Positions 7,502 through 9,577 of a DNA stretch of 9,577 bases are shown here, in pieces; the stretch's first letter is position 1; the number at the start of each line of letters is the position of its first letter. Below the pieces are notes generated by a model. The model was given only the letters and a program-made list of their open reading frames with translations. It made no database searches and was not told the origin of the DNA. Origin of the DNA: an uncultured Nitrospina sp. (GTDB taxonomy: Bacteria > Nitrospinota > Nitrospinia > Nitrospinales > VA-1); NCBI GenBank assembly GCA_950072225.1, contig CATMOP010000053.1, positions 1 through 9,577 on the forward strand, read 5' to 3'. A program made the translations under genes and the position numbers.

Positions 7502-8308
7502 ATGAGTTTTCTCGATCTCGAAAACAAAAATTTCCTCGTGACTGGAGTGGCAAACAGGAAAAGTGTTGCCTGGCATATTGCGAAAACGCTGGAAGAAGAA
7601 GGCGCAAAGGTCATATATAGCGTCCGCTCTGAAGATCGCAAAAAGTCACTGGAAAAGCTCCTGACAGGTAAAATGGTCTGCGTCTGTGATGTAGAAAAAC
7701 AGGAAGATATTGAACGCTTAAAGACCCAGGTAGCGCAACACAGTGAAGTTCTGCACGGACTCGTCCACTCCATAGCTTTTGCCAATTATTCCCAGGGCTG
7801 GAAACCCTTTCATGAAACGCCGAAAAAGGATTTTCTTCAGTCTATCGATATCAGTTGTTATTCCCTGATCAGTCTCGCCAATGCTTTTAAGGACTTCTTC
7901 CATCAACAGGCCTCTGTTGTTACCGTATCAATTTCCACTACACGGATGGCGGCTGAAAATTACGGGTACATGGCTCCGGCGAAGGCGGCGCTCGATTCCA
8001 CTCTCTGTTTCCTGGCAAAATCGTTCAGCGCATTTTCAAAAGTCCGGTTCAACTCCATCAATCCTGGCCTGCTCAAGACATCGGCCTCGGCGGGCATACC
8101 CGGCTATATCGATTCCTACCTGCATGCCGAAAAGGCAACATTGAGGAAAAAAGGTCTGACCACTCAGGAGGCGGCCAATGCAGCGGTATTTTTGTTGAGC
8201 AAACGCGCAAGTGGCATCAATGCCCAGGGTTTGGTTCTTGATGCCGGAATGTCCATCAACTATTTTGATCAGGAATTGATTAAACCCACTTCTACCCCTA
8301 AAAGCTAA
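7502..8308 (+). CDS. fabI: FabI-like enoyl-ACP reductase, divergent (family-level symbol)
   Basis: This 268-residue SDR-type protein aligns with FabI along its whole length and should reduce the trans-2 double bond of enoyl-ACP with NAD(P)H. TGVANRKSVAWHIAKTLEEE is the cofactor-binding start. VHSIAFA and DISCYSLISLA are FabI-like. Tyr154 and Lys161 (NYGYMAPAK) keep the Y-x6-K spacing. Two departures stand out. The Tyr of E. coli LSYLGAE (Tyr146) is Ile144 here (VSISTTR), and the SAGPIRT segment reads NPGLLKT (residues 188-194 approx.). InhA has Phe at the first of these sites, so Tyr is not strictly required in the superfamily. AAGG (about 7488-7491) is a usable ribosome binding site. The gene is 167 nt from FabZ and is bracketed by related repeats. 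It may act on a special enoyl substrate, or have lost normal activity. Confidence 0.86.
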   Translation: MSFLDLENKNFLVTGVANRKSVAWHIAKTLEEEGAKVIYSVRSEDRKKSLEKLLTGKMVCVCDVEKQEDIERLKTQVAQHSEVLHGLVHSIAFANYSQGWKPFHETPKKDFLQSIDISCYSLISLANAFKDFFHQQASVVTVSISTTRMAAENYGYMAPAKAALDSTLCFLAKSFSAFSKVRFNSINPGLLKTSASAGIPGYIDSYLHAEKATLRKKGLTTQEAANAAVFLLSKRASGINAQGLVLDAGMSINYFDQELIKPTSTPKS

Positions 8309-8364
8309 TGAAGTGATATCCCATGCGCATTTTCAAGGTGTAGCCATGTGCTAGTGGGGTCCAG

Positions 8365-8450
8365 TGCGTTATGCTCATCATTTGCCTTTACCCGTTCCGG
8401 GCATGAAGGCAATGGTTGAATACCACGCATGCCCCGAAGAGGTATTACGC
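8365..8450. repeat. Hairpin-rich intergenic repeat, copy B (downstream of the enoyl reductase)
   Basis: This is the shorter copy of the 7358-7482 repeat, in the same orientation. GGGCATG (8399-8405) pairs with CATGCCC (8428-8434), matching the stem in copy A. The shared block CATGCCCCGAAGAGGTA continues into TTACGCTGG, which also appears at 3220-3228. A separate small hairpin, GGCG-GTT-CGCC (8455-8465), lies beyond it, just past the end of the convergent TPR gene. The whole 8309-8476 gap between the convergent genes has no T-run terminator that I can see. Confidence 0.58.
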
Positions 8451-8476
8451 TGGTGGCGGTTCGCCGATCATGTGGA

Positions 8477-9577
8477 TTACAAGCTGAATTTATTTTTTAA
8501 GATAGTGGCACAGGCGTGATGGTTGTTTTCGCGAAGCGTTCCCAACATTCCCAGAAGGCTTTCACGGGTCGTTGTTTCCTTGATATCCAATTGGTATGTT
8601 TTGAAGATTTCCTCAATGCTTCCTATGTAGCCAGAAATCATATTTTTGTTTCCATGCTGAATAAATTCATCGGTTTTGGATCGCACCAGAACCAGCCCTT
8701 TGCCTCGGCTGGGCTTTTTGATAGGTTCGATGACTCTTCTTGATTCAAAAGACTCTTCATTGTCTTCAGCCAGTTCAAAGGGCTGGCTCAACTTCAGGTT
8801 GATTTCATCGACCAGAAGTGTTTCCTTGGCTTTTTTAAGCGGATCCAGGGCTTTCATATAATTTTCCGCAGCATTTTGTTTTGCCTGCATGTGGGTATAA
8901 GTGTCACCCATTTGCACCCGAAACAGTCCTTCATACCTGTTATCGTGGTATTTTTCAGCCAATTCAAGTCCTTTCTCAAGCAGGTTTAAGGCTCGTTCCA
9001 TATCTTTGGACTGTGCATAAATTTCTCCATACCGCAAAAGAATTTCCAGCTCATCTTTTCTTTTCCCCAAGCCACGGGCCAATAAAAGGCTTGCTTCCAT
9101 ATAATCCTCCGCGTTGGACAAATTCTTGACTCCACCCAGACAAAATCCGAGATGCTTGAGAAGGGTTCCCATGCAGGGTCCGTTCCCTGCTTCTTTTGCT
9201 TTCCTTTTCCCTTCTTTCATTATTTGGATGGCATTATTAAACTCACCCTTTTTCTCGTAAGCCTGGCCCAATTTCATCAAACTGAGTTCCTCGTCCACCT
9301 CAATTTTATTTTCCTGGCACAGCTTCCTTATTTTCAAAAGTATATCGATGGTTTCCTCGGTTTTGTCTTTGGTCAGATACAACTTTGCTATTTCGTTAAG
9401 GATTTTCCCTTCGGTTTGGGCATCTTTCAAGGTAGAGGCCAGTTGGTGTGCCTGTTCTAAACATTCCTCTGCCTCCTCATATTTTTTTGGGAACTGTGAA
9501 ACATGCCCAGGTTCAAAAGATGTAAGGTTTCGATATTTTTTTGACGTAATCTTTGTGAAACTTTCAGCCCCGTTTCC
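8477..9577 (-). CDS. TPR-repeat protein, 5' end off window, apparent frameshift
   Basis: This gene is transcribed toward the lipid cluster. Its main frame encodes a helical protein with about five tetratricopeptide repeats in tandem (for example LGQAYEKKGEFNNAIQIMKE, GEIYAQSKDMERALNLLEKG, MGDTYTHMQAKQNAAENYMK). A tail of about 110 residues without repeats follows (KPSRGKGLVLVRSK to the end). TPRs normally mediate protein binding, and no enzyme domain is visible. The repeat pattern does not start at the nearest start-like codon (TTG at 9430-9428). It continues upstream as YEEAEECLEQAHQLAST to about 9480, then jumps to the next frame (LRQKNIETLHLLNLGMFHSS) up to the window edge. The switch falls on seven A (9488-9482 on this strand). 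Adding one A would give one continuous TPR protein. It could be a sequencing error, a mutation or programmed slippage. I see no functional link to the lipid genes. Confidence 0.75.
   Translation of the reverse strand, partial: GNGAESFTKITSKKYRNLTSFEPGHVSQFPKKYEEAEECLEQAHQLASTLKDAQTEGKILNEIAKLYLTKDKTEETIDILLKIRKLCQENKIEVDEELSLMKLGQAYEKKGEFNNAIQIMKEGKRKAKEAGNGPCMGTLLKHLGFCLGGVKNLSNAEDYMEASLLLARGLGKRKDELEILLRYGEIYAQSKDMERALNLLEKGLELAEKYHDNRYEGLFRVQMGDTYTHMQAKQNAAENYMKALDPLKKAKETLLVDEINLKLSQPFELAEDNEESFESRRVIEPIKKPSRGKGLVLVRSKTDEFIQHGNKNMISGYIGSIEEIFKTYQLDIKETTTRESLLGMLGTLRENNHHACATILKNKFSL
9481..9487 (-). other. Possible slippery heptamer A AAA AAT at the TPR frame change
   Basis: Read in the upstream TPR frame, the bases form A AAA AAT, the X-XXY-YYZ shape that can support -1 ribosomal slippage. 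A -1 shift here would move translation exactly into the downstream TPR frame. Without a shift the upstream frame ends at TAG (9459-9457). No stimulatory structure was identified, and a missing base in a homopolymer is the simpler explanation. Confidence 0.3.

Noticed and set aside
9428..9430. TTG as the true start of the TPR gene
   Set aside because: TPR-type coding sequence continues upstream of it in the same frame to about 9480 and then in the neighbouring frame, with no ribosome binding site at the TTG.

Overview
This window comes from a bacterial chromosome of roughly balanced base composition. The visible isoprenoid genes belong to the MEP (non-mevalonate) pathway and the lipid genes to a type II (dissociated) fatty-acid synthase, so the host is a bacterium, probably Gram-negative. 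I cannot name the phylum from the sequence. The gene set would fit lineages such as Nitrospinota, Desulfobacterota or Planctomycetota, but that is inference.

Layout. At the left edge is the 3' two-thirds of dxr (2-796), followed by ispF (911-1402). A ketoacyl-ACP synthase (1389-2642) overlaps the end of ispF by 14 nt. After a 234-nt gap with hairpins and a good sigma70-type promoter comes an acyl carrier protein (2877-3140). A 116-nt gap follows, holding a short palindrome and an extended -10 element placed directly on the next start codon. Then come two tandem CrtI-type FAD oxidoreductases (3257-4639 and 4674-6122), a FabG-like ketoreductase (6164-6907) and, 1 nt later, a FabZ dehydratase (6909-7334). 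A FabI-like enoyl reductase (7502-8308) lies between two related copies of a hairpin-rich intergenic repeat. The right end holds a convergent TPR-repeat gene (8477-9577, minus strand) that runs off the window and shows an apparent frameshift at a run of seven A.

How the genes fit together. Synthase, ketoreductase, dehydratase and enoyl reductase make up one complete fatty-acid elongation cycle, and the ACP is the carrier. Two desaturase/isomerase-type flavoproteins sit in the middle of this set. That points to a dedicated pathway making an unusual, probably polyunsaturated or otherwise rearranged, ACP-bound acyl chain rather than housekeeping fatty acids. The closest arrangement I know of is the candidate ladderane gene sets proposed for anammox bacteria, which combine FabF, ACP, FabG and FabZ with phytoene-desaturase-like proteins. 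I cite this from memory and it was not checked. Several of the enzymes differ from the standard family at informative places. The synthase has GMFG in place of the GFGG gating loop and NAHATAT in place of NAHGTST. The ketoreductase has VSSG in place of NNAG. The enoyl reductase has Ile where E. coli FabI has Tyr146. Together these support a specialised substrate.

I found no tRNA, rRNA, CRISPR array, transposase or integrase.
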